A stretch of 64,000 bases of DNA from assembly GCF_027921845.1 (NCBI RefSeq), contig NZ_BSEN01000003.1, forward strand, positions 163,701 through 227,700. Reading direction: 5' to 3'. This stretch comes from Leifsonia poae. GTDB lineage: Bacteria > Actinomycetota > Actinomycetes > Actinomycetales > Microbacteriaceae. The notes beneath the pieces were generated by a model. It searched no databases, was not told where the DNA came from, and worked only from the letters and a program-made list of their open reading frames with translations. Every line of letters starts with the position of its first letter. Positions within the stretch are counted from its first letter, which is position 1. The translations under genes were made by a program, and so were the position numbers. Of this stretch, positions 19,831 through 28,193 are shown one piece after another.

Positions 19831-21186
19831 TCAGGCGGAGGGGCGCGCCACCTGGTACCAGGGGGAACCCCAGACCGACTGCACCTTGACCACGTCGCCC
19901 TCGGTCGGAGCGGCGATCATCATGCCACCGCCGATGTAGATGCCGACATGGTAGAAGCTGCCGGGCCCGCTGCCCCAGAAGATGAGGTCGCCGGCCTGAC
20001 GCTGGCTCGACGAGACGATCTGGCCGCGGCTCGCCGCCGTGTACCACTGGTCGTTCACCGAGTGGCCGCCGATGTAGATGCCCGCATACGCGTACGCCTT
20101 CATCGTCAGGCCGGAGCAGTCGAACGAACCCGGACCCTCGCCACCGAACACGTACGGCTTGCCGAGCTGGGCTCGTGCGTAGGCGATCGCGGTATCGACG
20201 GCGTTGCCGTTCGGCGGAGCGACGACGCCGCCCCCACCGCCTCCGGAGGTGTTCCCACCACCGGAGTTGCCGCCTGAGTTGCCGCCGGAATTGCCGCCGC
20301 CCGAGTTGCCGCCGCCGTTGTTGTTGTGCTGGGCCTCCTCTTCGGCCTTGCGGCGGGCCTCCTCCTCGGCGGCCTTGCGTGCGGCCTCGGCCGCCGCGGC
20401 TTGAGCGGCCTTGACGCGCTCGCCCTGAAGATAGGCCGCCTCGGTCTGGGTGGAGGTGTTCTTCAGCGTTGCCAGCTGCGCCACCAATTCGGTCGACTTC
20501 TGCTGCTGAGTCGCCAGCGCCGCCTGAGCCGCACTCTGCGCATCCTGCGCGGCCGCGAGGGCGTCCGACGCCTTCTTCGAGAGCGACTCGCGCGCGGTCT
20601 GCGCGACCTTGGCCTGCTGCGTGAGCGACTCGGCCGCGTTCTTGTCCTTGGTCGCCTGGGCGTAGACATCCTGCGACTGCGCGGTGAGCTTGCTCATCGT
20701 CCCCAGCTGGTAGAGCAGCTGGTCGGCCTCGGTTCCAGAGCCGCCCCCCTTGAGCATCAGGTCGACGGAGACGTCCCCGGCGCCGGACTTGGCGAGGTGT
20801 GACGCGAGCAGGCCGGCGCGCATCTGCGACGTCTTCGCCTTGGCCGCGGCTTCCTCCGCCTGCTTCTGCAGGCCACTCGCCTTGGCCGTCGCCTTCTCGA
20901 GCGCGATCTTCGCCTGGAAGTACGCCTCGGCGGCCTTCTCCGACTCGACGCGCGCTGCGTCCACACTGGACTGCAGTCCCGAGATCAACGTGGTGATGTT
21001 GGCGACCATTGCCTGCTGGTTGGCGACGTTAGCCTTCGCCTGCTGCACCTCGTTCCACGACGGGTAGTCGTCGGCGAACGCCGGCGGGGTGATCACACCG
21101 ATGGATGCGGTGACGACGCCCATCACGCCGGCGCCGATGGCGATGCCGGGGCGGACCCGCGAATTCTTGTCGTTCTGGCTAGCCAA
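19831..21186 (-). CDS. Secreted NlpC/P60 peptidoglycan hydrolase with coiled coil
   Basis: A 451-residue RipA-like cell-wall hydrolase expected to cleave peptidoglycan stem peptides. It has a signal peptide (about 1-39, cleavage after PAFA). A long alanine-rich coiled coil (about 45-280) follows, then a low-complexity NNNGGGNSGGG linker, then an NlpC/P60 domain with catalytic Cys357 (FDCSG) and His413 (FYHVG). The TTG start at 21186 overlaps the M23 gene stop by 8 bp. Its mature N-terminus (DDYPSWNEVQQAKAN) closely matches the start of the M23 protein, so the two are paralogues with swapped catalytic ends. Confidence 0.93.
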   Translation of the reverse strand: MASQNDKNSRVRPGIAIGAGVMGVVTASIGVITPPAFADDYPSWNEVQQAKANVANQQAMVANITTLISGLQSSVDAARVESEKAAEAYFQAKIALEKATAKASGLQKQAEEAAAKAKTSQMRAGLLASHLAKSGAGDVSVDLMLKGGGSGTEADQLLYQLGTMSKLTAQSQDVYAQATKDKNAAESLTQQAKVAQTARESLSKKASDALAAAQDAQSAAQAALATQQQKSTELVAQLATLKNTSTQTEAAYLQGERVKAAQAAAAEAARKAAEEEARRKAEEEAQHNNNGGGNSGGGNSGGNSGGNSGGGNTSGGGGGGVVAPPNGNAVDTAIAYARAQLGKPYVFGGEGPGSFDCSGLTMKAYAYAGIYIGGHSVNDQWYTAASRGQIVSSSQRQAGDLIFWGSGPGSFYHVGIYIGGGMMIAAPTEGDVVKVQSVWGSPWYQVARPSA

Positions 21187-22462
21187 GTGGCGCCTGCCTT
21201 TCCCTCATGAACGGGATGCCGTCGATCTTCGTACCGTTGATGCGCACCTCGAAGTGGAGGTGGCAGCCGGTGGAGGCTCCCGTTGTTCCGACATGGGCGA
21301 TCGGCTGACCGGCACCCACGTTCTGGCCGACCCCGACCATGATGCCGCCGTCGCGGATGTGCGCGTAGCCGGTCTCGACACCGTTTCCGTTGTTGACCAG
21401 GACGAAGTTTCCGTAGCTGCCGTTGGGTCCCGCGTATTCGACGGTGCCCGCTGCGGCGGCGTAGATGGGGGCATTGCAATAGGCGCCGATGTCGATGCCC
21501 ATGTGCCAGGTGCTGCCGACGCCGCCGGGCGAAACACGCGGCCCGAAGCCGTCCGTGATCGAGCCCGCCGCGGGAACGGCCCAGCCCTGCGGTCCGACGT
21601 ATCCGCCTGGCAGCCCGCCCGAGCCGGCGGCCGCCGCGCGGCGCGCAGCCTCAGCGACGCCCTTCTGGTAGCCGGCGACGGTTTTAGCCGTCTTGTCGCG
21701 GAAGAACGCGAGCTGCGCGTTCATGACGATGATCTGCTTCTGCTGCGCTGCGAGAGATGTCTCAGCGGCCTTCGCCGCGGCAGCGGCCGCAGCGAGTGCC
21801 TGCTGGGCCAGCACGCGGAGCCTCTCGCGCTCGGCCTTGGCCACCTTGGCCTGGTCGCCGAGTGCCTTCGCCGTGTTCTGGGACGACTTGGCGTCCGCAT
21901 AGACCTTGTTCGACTGCTCGACGAGTTTCGACATACTGCCGAGGTCGGCGAGGAGCTTGTCGGGACTGGTGGCCGAAGCGCCGTTCCCGCTCAGGAAGAG
22001 GTTGGCAGTGAGATTGCGCCCGCCGCTGCGGTAGAGCTGGGCGGCCAGCTTGCCCGCCTGCAGGCTGGCGGCATCCGCCTTGGCCTTGCTCTCGTCGGCC
22101 TGTTTCTGGATCGTGGCGAGCTTGATGTTCTGGTCATCGAGTTTGGCTTGGGCGGCCTCGAGTTCTTTGCCTCGTTTGACGGCTTCGGCCTTCGTCTGCG
22201 CCACCTCGACTTTGAGCTGGGCGATGTAGGCGTTGATCTTGCTGACCTGTGCAGCGGCAGCGGACTAGTTCGCCTTGGCCTTCTGCACGTCCGACCAGCT
22301 GGGGTAGTCGGCGTAGGCCGGAGCGGCGACCGATCCGACGATCGCGACCATGCCGACGATGGCGGCAGCGAGCGCAGCGGTGAAGCGCCCGGGGCGCGCG
22401 CTCAGACCCCCGTGCTGGCGAGCCGGCCGGGGGTTGTGCGAGACCGTATCTATGCGTTTCAT
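21179..22462 (-). pseudogene. Secreted coiled-coil M23 metallopeptidase interrupted by in-frame TAG
   Basis: Reading from the ATG at 22462 gives MKRIDTVSHN, a signal peptide ending APAYA, then DYPSWSDVQKAKAN, and then TAG at 22265-22267 (codon 66). The same frame continues without another stop to 21179, encoding the rest of the coiled coil and a LytM/M23 domain with HMGIDIG and the HLHFEV zinc motif. The intact paralogue next door has KANVANQQ at the matching place, so the TAG sits inside the helix. An internal GTG at 22204 could start a 341-residue protein, but it would lack the signal peptide. Either the gene is newly inactivated, the codon is read through, or the base is a sequencing error. 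Confidence 0.85.
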
Positions 22463-22834
22463 CGTTTCCTCGAACCCGTAGCTCGTGTGCGGCTTCAGTC
22501 ACATGAGTCACACGGGTCCCGTTGTCAACGTGTGCAACTTTAGCAACACAGCCCCCAGAAGCCCAGGGTCGGTGGGCTCGGAGGGTCGACGGAAGACGGG
22601 GGACGACGCGCAGCTGCACGGACGGCCCGGCGGCCGTCGAGTGCGAATGTAACGCGACACGAGCGCTTAATGGTGGCGATTCGCGGCTGGTCGCGGTCTC
22701 GTCCGGAATCCGGTTTCGCACGCGCAACGGCCTGACCCGCCCGGGATTCTGGCTCGATTGGAAATTGCCGCCGGGATTCCGTATGCTTATGCGTCGGTGG
22801 TCATGCGGATCGCGGAAGCGGCCCGAGGCTGTCC
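22463..22834. other. Intergenic region upstream of the M23 gene and the tRNA cluster
   Basis: About 370 bp with no convincing gene. It must hold the promoter for the M23-NlpC pair (minus strand) and for the tRNA-Glu gene (plus strand), but I cannot assign boxes with confidence. Confidence 0.5.
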
Positions 22835-22907
22835 GGCCCCATCGTTTAGTGGCCTAGGACGCCGCCCTTTCACGGCGGTAGCACGGGTTCGAATCCCGTT
22901 GGGGTCA
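22835..22907 (+). tRNA. tRNA-Glu (TTC)
   Basis: A 73-nt cloverleaf. The acceptor stem GGCCCCA pairs with TGGGGTC, the anticodon loop is CTTTCAC (anticodon TTC), and the T arm contains GGTTCGAATCC. The discriminator base is A. Confidence 0.97.
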
Positions 22908-22942
22908 CTGGCAACACATATAATCGAATAGCTTCACATCGA

Positions 22943-23016
22943 GGCCCTGTAGCGCAGTTGGTTAGCGTGCCGCCCTGTCACGGCGGAGGTCGCGGGTTCA
23001 AGTCCCGTCAGGGTCG
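22943..23016 (+). tRNA. tRNA-Asp (GTC)
   Basis: A 74-nt cloverleaf. The acceptor stem GGCCCTG pairs with CAGGGTC, the anticodon loop is CTGTCAC (anticodon GTC), and the T arm contains GGTTCAAGTCC. The discriminator base is G. Confidence 0.97.
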
Positions 23017-23025
23017 CCACGGCGA

Positions 23026-23067
23026 GAAGCCCTTCCGAAAGCGGTTCACCGCTTGGAGAAGGGCTTC
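23026..23067 (+). terminator. Hairpin after tRNA-Asp
   Basis: Outer stem GAAGCCCTTC (23026-23035) pairs with GAAGGGCTTC (23058-23067), and an inner stem AAGCGG/CCGCTT closes around TTCA. There is no T run, so it could be a terminator or a processing hairpin between tRNA genes. Confidence 0.6.
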
Positions 23068-23111
23068 CGTCTAGAGGCCGACACAGTTTCGCTCGAGACT
23101 GACCCGGCTTC

Positions 23112-23184
23112 GGCTCTGTAGCTCAGTTGGTAGAGCGTTCGACTGAAAATCGAAAGGTCACCGGATCGATGCCGGTCGGAGCCA
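23112..23184 (+). tRNA. tRNA-Phe (GAA), integration target of the island
   Basis: A 73-nt cloverleaf. The acceptor stem GGCTCTG pairs with CGGAGCC, the anticodon loop is CTGAAAA (anticodon GAA), and the discriminator is A. Its 3' part (from 23138) is repeated at 32858 and 44285, marking it as the attB gene for two elements. The gene itself is complete, as expected when an element restores the tRNA 3' end on integration. Confidence 0.97.
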
Positions 23185-23185
23185 C
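23138..23185 (+). repeat. Attachment site 1 (attL of element A) within tRNA-Phe
   Basis: 48 bp identical to 32858-32905 and sharing 46 bp (23142-23187) with 44285-44330. It spans the anticodon stem-loop (inverted TTCGA/TCGAA around the loop) to just past the tRNA 3' end. The anticodon-stem inversion is a typical core site for tyrosine integrases. Confidence 0.93.
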
Positions 23186-23186
23186 T

Positions 23187-23225
23187 GCCCCGTTTCCAGG
23201 CTTCTACTGGGAGCGGGGCTTTTTT
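23187..23225 (+). terminator. Terminator after tRNA-Phe
   Basis: GCCCCG (23187-23192) pairs with CGGGGC (23214-23219) and is followed by a run of six T. It comes with element A and replaces the original terminator of the tRNA. Confidence 0.88.
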
Positions 23226-23229
23226 GCGC

Positions 23230-23244
23230 CCTGCGCGCGGTAGC
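23230..23244. repeat. Left target-site duplication of the IS481-type element
   Basis: CCTGCGCGCGGTAGC, identical to 24273-24287 on the other side of the insertion. A 15-bp duplication is at the upper end of the range for the IS481 family. Confidence 0.9.
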
Positions 23245-24272
23245 TGTGCAACTGACGGAGGCCTATGACAGCGGGTCCTGTGCTTTCTGCTTGAGCCGTT
23301 CGTAGGGTGTGCTGCCTGCGAGGGCTCCGTGTGGTCGATCGTAGTTGTAGTAGTCCTCCCATTGTTGGAGGCGGTCGTTGAAGAGGTTGACGTCGTCGAT
23401 GACCTGGCCCTCGAGTAGCCGGTAGAACTCCTCGGCGTCGATCCGGTGCGAGCGCTCGACCTTGCCATTCAGGCGTGGCGTGGCCGGTCTGATGCGGATG
23501 TGGTCGATGCCCTTGTCGAGCAGGTGCCAGTGGAAGGACTGGCCGAACTCGGTGCCGTTGTCGGTCTGGACTTTCTCGACCTTGAACGGCAGCTTGGAGA
23601 GCACGTGATCGATGAACCGGATTGCGGTCTTCTGATCGTGGGTCGGGTAGGCCTTCAGCACCCGCAGCCGGGTGCAGTCATCGATGGCGGTGTATTGGTA
23701 GTAGCGCTTCTTCTTGCCCGTCTGGCCCAGCGGTTCGATGAACTTCACATCCACCTGCAAGGCGTGGCCGGGGCGTTGCTTCTCGTAGCGTTTCCACCGG
23801 ATCTCCCTGCGCTTGTAACGCTGCGAGGCCGGCAGCCGGTTCAGGCCGACCTTCTTCAAGATCCGCCAAACCCCCGAGACGCTGATCGTGACGTCGTGAT
23901 ACCGCTTCAAATACATCGCGATCTTCTCCGGCCCGAAGTGATACTGCTGACGCAGCCAAAGGATTTTCTCCACCACCTCCGCATCGGTCGCAGTCGGCGA
24001 GTAGTGCGGGGCGCTGGAGCGATCTCTCAGACCGTCGAAGCCCTCGGCCTCGTAGCGCTTGAGCCAGTGGTAATAGGCCTGGCGGCTGATGCCGTAATAC
24101 CGGCAGGTCGCTGCGACGTTACCGCTGACTTCCTCAACGTGCCGCAACACCGCGAGCTTGTGATTCGCCCGCCGCTCGAGCTCCCGCTCGGCCGACGCAG
24201 AGAGTGTTGATGTCATGAAGTCTTCCTCCCAAATGGAAGACCCGAGTGTCAACAACCTCCGTCAGTTTTATA
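23245..24272 (-). mobile_element. IS481-family insertion sequence, 1028 bp
   Basis: Bounded by imperfect inverted repeats (TGTGCAACTGACGGAGG at the left; TATAAAACTGACGGAGG read inward from the right; 14 of 17 match) and by a 15-bp direct duplication outside them. One transposase gene fills it. It sits between the att core and the arm repeats of element A; taking it out restores a 71-bp core-to-arm distance equal to that in element B. Confidence 0.93.
23263..24216 (-). CDS. IS481-family DDE transposase
   Basis: A 317-residue transposase. The N-terminal helix-turn-helix has VAATCRYYGISRQAYYHW. A catalytic rve-type domain follows with first Asp in LQVDVKF, second Asp in QTDNGTEF and Glu in NGKVERSH, all intact. 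I chose ATG at 24216 because a GGAGGAAG ribosome binding site lies just upstream and the protein then starts MTSTLSASAE. The stop is TAG. The gene looks intact, so the IS may be active. Confidence 0.93.
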   Translation of the reverse strand: MTSTLSASAERELERRANHKLAVLRHVEEVSGNVAATCRYYGISRQAYYHWLKRYEAEGFDGLRDRSSAPHYSPTATDAEVVEKILWLRQQYHFGPEKIAMYLKRYHDVTISVSGVWRILKKVGLNRLPASQRYKRREIRWKRYEKQRPGHALQVDVKFIEPLGQTGKKKRYYQYTAIDDCTRLRVLKAYPTHDQKTAIRFIDHVLSKLPFKVEKVQTDNGTEFGQSFHWHLLDKGIDHIRIRPATPRLNGKVERSHRIDAEEFYRLLEGQVIDDVNLFNDRLQQWEDYYNYDRPHGALAGSTPYERLKQKAQDPLS

Positions 24273-24287
24273 CCTGCGCGCGGTAGC
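24273..24287. repeat. Right target-site duplication of the IS481-type element
   Basis: CCTGCGCGCGGTAGC, the second copy of the sequence at 23230-23244. Confidence 0.9.
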
Positions 24288-24298
24288 CGGAATCGGCG

Positions 24299-24320
24299 TT
24301 TGACTACATTTTGACTACAA
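24299..24320. repeat. Putative integrase arm sites of element A, left end
   Basis: Two direct 11-bp repeats, TTTGACTACAT at 24299-24309 and TTTGACTACAA at 24310-24320. They overlap the last codons and stop of the integrase remnant. The same pair with one change is at 32736-32757 near the other end of the element. Without the IS they would be 71 bp from the att core. Confidence 0.75.
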
Positions 24321-24430
24321 CTGAATGAGACGCCCCGTCGTTCAAAGCGGCGGCAACAGCATCCAGGTCATCGTCCGAAGAGATCCGCGTAAACGTCCAA
24401 GGTCATCGCGGCGGACGCTCCCTCATAGGC
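24304..24430 (-). pseudogene. Remnant of element A tyrosine integrase (C-terminus)
   Basis: The minus strand encodes ASAAMTLDVYADLF, the segment around the catalytic Tyr of actinobacterial tyrosine integrases. One extra base (one of the CC at 24375-24376) then shifts the frame. In the shifted frame the tail reads DDDLDAVAAALNDG and ends VVVKM and a TAG at 24304-24306. The rest of the integrase is missing; upstream the sequence joins an unrelated reading frame. So element A lost its integrase by deletion plus frameshift. Confidence 0.8.
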
Positions 24431-24550
24431 CAATGCATCGGTCGCGCCGAGATAGACCATCCATTCTCGGCAGAGCTCAATTGCCTCTTCGTCCGATACG
24501 CCGAACGGCCTAGGGGCTGGTTCTTGATACGTCACGACCCAAGTGTCCAT
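24431..24550 (-). pseudogene. Gene fragment fused to the integrase remnant
   Basis: From the ATG at 24550 the minus strand reads MDTWVVTYQEPAPRPFGVS, then DEEAIELCREWMVYLGATD, and then runs into the integrase remnant. The acidic helix with LCREWMVYLGA recalls the start of Mrr-like restriction-endonuclease proteins in actinobacteria, but too little remains to be sure. I read it as the 5' end of a separate gene joined to the integrase tail by a deletion. Frame openness continues upstream to 24691 without a better start. Confidence 0.4.
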
Positions 24551-24706
24551 CAGACTGCTGACCACACGGTCACCAGTCTCGCGGTCCGGCTTCGTCCGAG
24601 TGTGGGCGCACCCGTGGCTCGATAAGGTACTCGGCCATAGGTGTGACGTCCTGGTCACAGGGTGCGGAGCCGAAACGTGGTTCGCCGCCAACCGACGACG
24701 TTCGGC

Positions 24707-27079
24707 CTAGCTGTTTAAGCGATCGGCCCCAATCACAAGCCGAGCAGCGCTACTCAAGATTCGTGGTGTCTCCGCTTCCGCCATTGCGCGGACAGTTGGC
24801 TCTAGAGGCGAGAGGGCTCCTTTCAACCCGTACCGTTGGAGCGCGTGAATGGTTCTGAGGGGCACACTAATGCCGTCAGCGGTCAGCAATGACTTCAAGC
24901 GATCAATTAGTTGCGCGGGCGTATCCGTCTCGTGTTCGGCCAGCACGCGCGCAATCGCGTGCGCAGTCTCGGCCCGAACGTCCACGTTCTCGTCGTACGA
25001 CAACTGGAGCAGCAAGTAGTACGCCCACGTTGCATCACGCACCGCCGAGACCGCGCTCGGAACTGATCTGGCCGCCTCGAATCGAGACCCATCATCACCG
25101 GACGACCAGAGCATTAGCTGGTCGAGGATCGCATCGTCACTGACGATCTTTAGGGCCGCTCCCGCTCGCAACGCCTCCGGAAACCCATCGGCGACTTTGG
25201 CACGAGCGAACGACATTCGCGAGGGCGAACTCGCAATTGCCTGCCAATTGTTGGCGAGGGACCTACGAACTAAGTCCGGAACATCTGACGGGAAGTTGCT
25301 TATGCGCTCCAACGAACGGGCCTTCAAGACAGCATCGATCGCGGGGCTTGTGAGGAGATCCACAACATCGGCCCAAACCTCCCTCGAGTCGAAACGTATG
25401 GCGAACGCAACCGCGATGTCCCCCGCGTCGCCGCCGCCGAAGGAAAGAACTCCTCTCGCAGCTTGCTCCTTTTCAGCGGCCAGCGCTGCCCGCACAATCC
25501 CTTGTGCCTCATCTCTCTGCGCGATAGACGGTTCGTGATCGTGATCGTCCAAGACCCTTGCGACCCCAAGTAGATCTCGAAGTTCGCCAGTGCGCTTTAG
25601 CTCGAGCTTCTCGCGAACGGTTTCACGTAGCTCTGTGTCGTCGTCACTTTCGAGGTACCAATCGCGCCACCTATTCCGAATAGGCTCAGCGACCAGTGCC
25701 CAATCAATACCCTCGAGAACCCGACCAAGTGTGGAAACAATAGGCTCGTCAACGCCCTCGACCGCAACCCTGAAAGCCTTCTCCGCGATCTCGCTCTCCG
25801 CGCCGCTTCCCGGGACGAGGCTCCTAAGTGTTCGCCACATACGGTCATTAGCGGACCAACCAGCGGGGCCATTTAGTTGCTCAACCTCGGTCAAGCGTTC
25901 GGCCAATTGAATACCGCGATGTAGTTCGTCTGGATCAAGCAAGTCCGATGCGAAATCTAGGACTAACAAGTCAGTCTCTGTCACCCTGTCGACGGACGGT
26001 GAGCGATCGAGAACGGTTCGGGCTTCGCGATACAGCGCGTCGCTCGGGCCCTCTGCTCGGATAAACCGCAATGCCGTTTGAAGCGGTCCAGTGCTGTCCG
26101 CCTGGCGAAGCAACCGGATTCCTTCGCGGGTGTCGAAAATCGCATTGCCACCGGTTAGAAGCCGAAGCCTTCCGAGCACTTCGCGCGCTCTGGACATGAG
26201 CGATGTTGAACCTGAAAGCTCCGCTATGAGGTACGCAGCGTAGGCAAGTTCCGAGACCGGCGTTCGACCCATAACGATCTTCCCTGAGTTGGACTCGTAC
26301 CGAGCTTCCCACTCATCAAGGAGCACCCGCGAGTCGCGCTCCTCAAAAACTCCGGCAACTCGGTAGTCGATCCAAGTTGCCTTGCTCCGAACAGCTTCGG
26401 TCCAGCTGTCGTCTCGCATGAACTGAAGGTGTCCCCACTCGCCCAGCGCTCTACGACGAAGGGTTTCGAGAATGTCGATCTGTACCTGGTCGGATCCCCA
26501 GCTGATCCCTTCGGTCACGTCAAAGGGTTCGAACGTGCTCCTGTCTATTGTCTCGAGAATCGCCAGACACTCGGTACAAGCCTCACGAGCCAGGTCGAAC
26601 TGTCTCGCGTCTTGGAGGCGTGCGGTCAGAAGCAAAAGCAAATAGGCCTGGATCAAATTGTGGCTGTCGGCGAAGCCACGAGGATCAAGGCCACGGCCGG
26701 TCCTCTCAAGGCGTGTCAAGGCATCGGCTGCATCTTCCGGCCTATCAAGCTCGAACAAGCCGAGCGCGCCAAAAGCGGCCGACGCAGCTCGTTCACCAAA
26801 CGACAAGCGTTTGTCATTGGCACGCATGAACAGGCCCTCAGTGGCCTTCTCCTGAAGCTCCCACGAAAGTGATGAAGCAGCCAGAAGCGGGGTGCCATAG
26901 CCCTCACCAGACGCGAGTGCGTCAGAGACAAGCTCCTCATCGGAGTCGTAATGGCGTCGCTCAACCACGAGCGCGAGCCTTGTCGCGTCGGATTTGATGG
27001 GGGCCGTGAAATTGGGGTGGATGGAGACCGTCCATGGTGCAACTACGGCTGCAAGCCACTCGACACCGGTTGTCGTCAC
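24707..27079 (-). CDS. Large helical-repeat protein, third gene of a coupled operon
   Basis: A 790-residue cytoplasmic protein that I do not recognise. It has no signal peptide or transmembrane helix. Most of it is alternating amphipathic helices: a TPR-like region (about 85-190, with repeated Ala-rich helices) and a HEAT-like C-terminal half (about 520-780, e.g. SAVSAVRDATWAYYLLLQLS and VDVRAETAHAIARVL). Such solenoids usually bind proteins or nucleic acids. The first 80 residues may be a separate small domain. The GTG at 27079 overlaps the preceding stop by 4 bp (GTGA). It is less GC-rich than the chromosome. Its operon suggests it acts together with the small protein and the membrane protein. 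Confidence 0.8.
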   Translation of the reverse strand: MTTTGVEWLAAVVAPWTVSIHPNFTAPIKSDATRLALVVERRHYDSDEELVSDALASGEGYGTPLLAASSLSWELQEKATEGLFMRANDKRLSFGERAASAAFGALGLFELDRPEDAADALTRLERTGRGLDPRGFADSHNLIQAYLLLLLTARLQDARQFDLAREACTECLAILETIDRSTFEPFDVTEGISWGSDQVQIDILETLRRRALGEWGHLQFMRDDSWTEAVRSKATWIDYRVAGVFEERDSRVLLDEWEARYESNSGKIVMGRTPVSELAYAAYLIAELSGSTSLMSRAREVLGRLRLLTGGNAIFDTREGIRLLRQADSTGPLQTALRFIRAEGPSDALYREARTVLDRSPSVDRVTETDLLVLDFASDLLDPDELHRGIQLAERLTEVEQLNGPAGWSANDRMWRTLRSLVPGSGAESEIAEKAFRVAVEGVDEPIVSTLGRVLEGIDWALVAEPIRNRWRDWYLESDDDTELRETVREKLELKRTGELRDLLGVARVLDDHDHEPSIAQRDEAQGIVRAALAAEKEQAARGVLSFGGGDAGDIAVAFAIRFDSREVWADVVDLLTSPAIDAVLKARSLERISNFPSDVPDLVRRSLANNWQAIASSPSRMSFARAKVADGFPEALRAGAALKIVSDDAILDQLMLWSSGDDGSRFEAARSVPSAVSAVRDATWAYYLLLQLSYDENVDVRAETAHAIARVLAEHETDTPAQLIDRLKSLLTADGISVPLRTIHALQRYGLKGALSPLEPTVRAMAEAETPRILSSAARLVIGADRLNS

Positions 27080-27561
27080 AAGTCGTCTCCTCTGATGGTG
27101 AGATGCTCTTTTTTCGCCACGCTCCTGCCCGAAAGGTCTTTCTGTCGGACATACGTCGCTAAGAGTTGCTTCAAGCTGTATCCAAGCTCCGGTACTGTAT
27201 TAGCCCTGTACGCGGATGTGAGCGGGACTTGGGCCGGCACCTGTGCAGCGAGCAGTTGCCGTACGGGACCAATGGAAAGATCTGGCGCGCACCTGTCACA
27301 TGCCACGAGAACGACGGCCTCTAAGCTGCCCAACGGATAGCCGAGTACCCATTCCGCGACCTTTCGTCCATTCACGACAAGCTGATGATCAGCAGCGCGA
27401 TACGCGACCACCAAAACGCCGACCGGCTCTCCGCGCTCCGCAAAGCGCACGTCGTAGTCCTGTTGTAATTCCCCCACGACGTCCATCAGGCTGGCTCGCC
27501 AGGCAATATCTCCTAGGTGAACCGCTTCCACCCAGCCAATGGTCGCTCCGACACCGGCCAT
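27076..27561 (-). CDS. Small alpha/beta protein, second gene of a coupled operon
   Basis: A 161-residue protein of unknown function. The middle part alternates a hydrophobic strand (PVGVLVVAYRAAD), a short VNGRKVAEWVLG helix and a second strand (EAVVLVACDRCA). The strand-helix-strand layout with a Cys after the second strand loosely resembles caspase/CHAT-like peptidase folds, but the expected His is not clearly placed, so I do not assign it. The ATG at 27561 overlaps the upstream stop by one base (TGATG); TTG at 27564 is the alternative. The stop overlaps the 790-residue gene. Confidence 0.7.
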   Translation of the reverse strand: MAGVGATIGWVEAVHLGDIAWRASLMDVVGELQQDYDVRFAERGEPVGVLVVAYRAADHQLVVNGRKVAEWVLGYPLGSLEAVVLVACDRCAPDLSIGPVRQLLAAQVPAQVPLTSAYRANTVPELGYSLKQLLATYVRQKDLSGRSVAKKEHLTIRGDDL

Positions 27562-28193
27562 CAACGATCGATCACCAGATACCGGCGATCGATGAACAAG
27601 CCAGTCATGGACCCGCGACCGCCACCTTCGCAGGCAGTCGAATCAATATCAACAAGCAACGTCGGTGAATCCCCCTCGACGTCTGAAGCAGCGACTCGAA
27701 CCACCGTTAACCGATCGATTCTTGGGCAAGTCTTCTGAGCCCCGTCGAGACCGGCACCTGTCAAGCGCGCGGAATACGACCCAAGGTTTGCAACGAATGC
27801 GAACGTCAACGCGACGCAGACGGCAGCTGCCGCAAGTCCAGCTAGCCATTTTCCCCACCGGAGATAAGACTTGATCCGCTTGAGGACCGCCTCCCCATGT
27901 TGGCTCAGCCTCCGCTGCTTCTCTTCGTCCGTCTCGTCAGGCGCGGGCTTGCTGTCGGCGAAGTAGATGGCGCCAGCGCCGAAGGCAATGGTCGCAAACA
28001 CAAGCAGCACGAAGCTGCCGATCCCGACAAGTAAGGCCCAAGATCCTTGCTGCTGCCCCTGTTGTACAAAAAGAGCAGCAGCCAATACGCCCGCGGCCGC
28101 GCCGCAAAGTGTGGCCATGCTGGCGCAACGAGCTCGATAGGTCGCGTTTCGCTCGGCAGCCGCCCGAAGGTCCTCCGCCAAGCTTTCCACCAT
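27561..28193 (-). CDS. Three-helix membrane protein, first gene of a coupled operon
   Basis: A 210-residue membrane protein. A charged N-terminal helix (1-25, Ala/Arg/Glu-rich) is followed by transmembrane hairpin helices at about 28-46 and 52-77. A charged cytoplasmic loop with EEKQRRLSQHGEAVLKRIKS comes next, then a third helix at about 113-135 and a C-terminal domain (136-210) probably outside the cell with two Cys residues that could form a disulfide. Its topology recalls small membrane effectors of bacterial immune systems such as SLATT-type proteins, but no family motif is certain. ATG at 28193. It heads the operon; the promoter must lie in 28194-28400. Confidence 0.72.
   Translation of the reverse strand: MVESLAEDLRAAAERNATYRARCASMATLCGAAAGVLAAALFVQQGQQQGSWALLVGIGSFVLLVFATIAFGAGAIYFADSKPAPDETDEEKQRRLSQHGEAVLKRIKSYLRWGKWLAGLAAAAVCVALTFAFVANLGSYSARLTGAGLDGAQKTCPRIDRLTVVRVAASDVEGDSPTLLVDIDSTACEGGGRGSMTGLFIDRRYLVIDR

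Noticed and set aside
27076-27561. Firm caspase/CHAT peptidase call for the 161-residue protein
   Set aside because: Only a loose strand-helix-strand-Cys pattern; no clear catalytic His.
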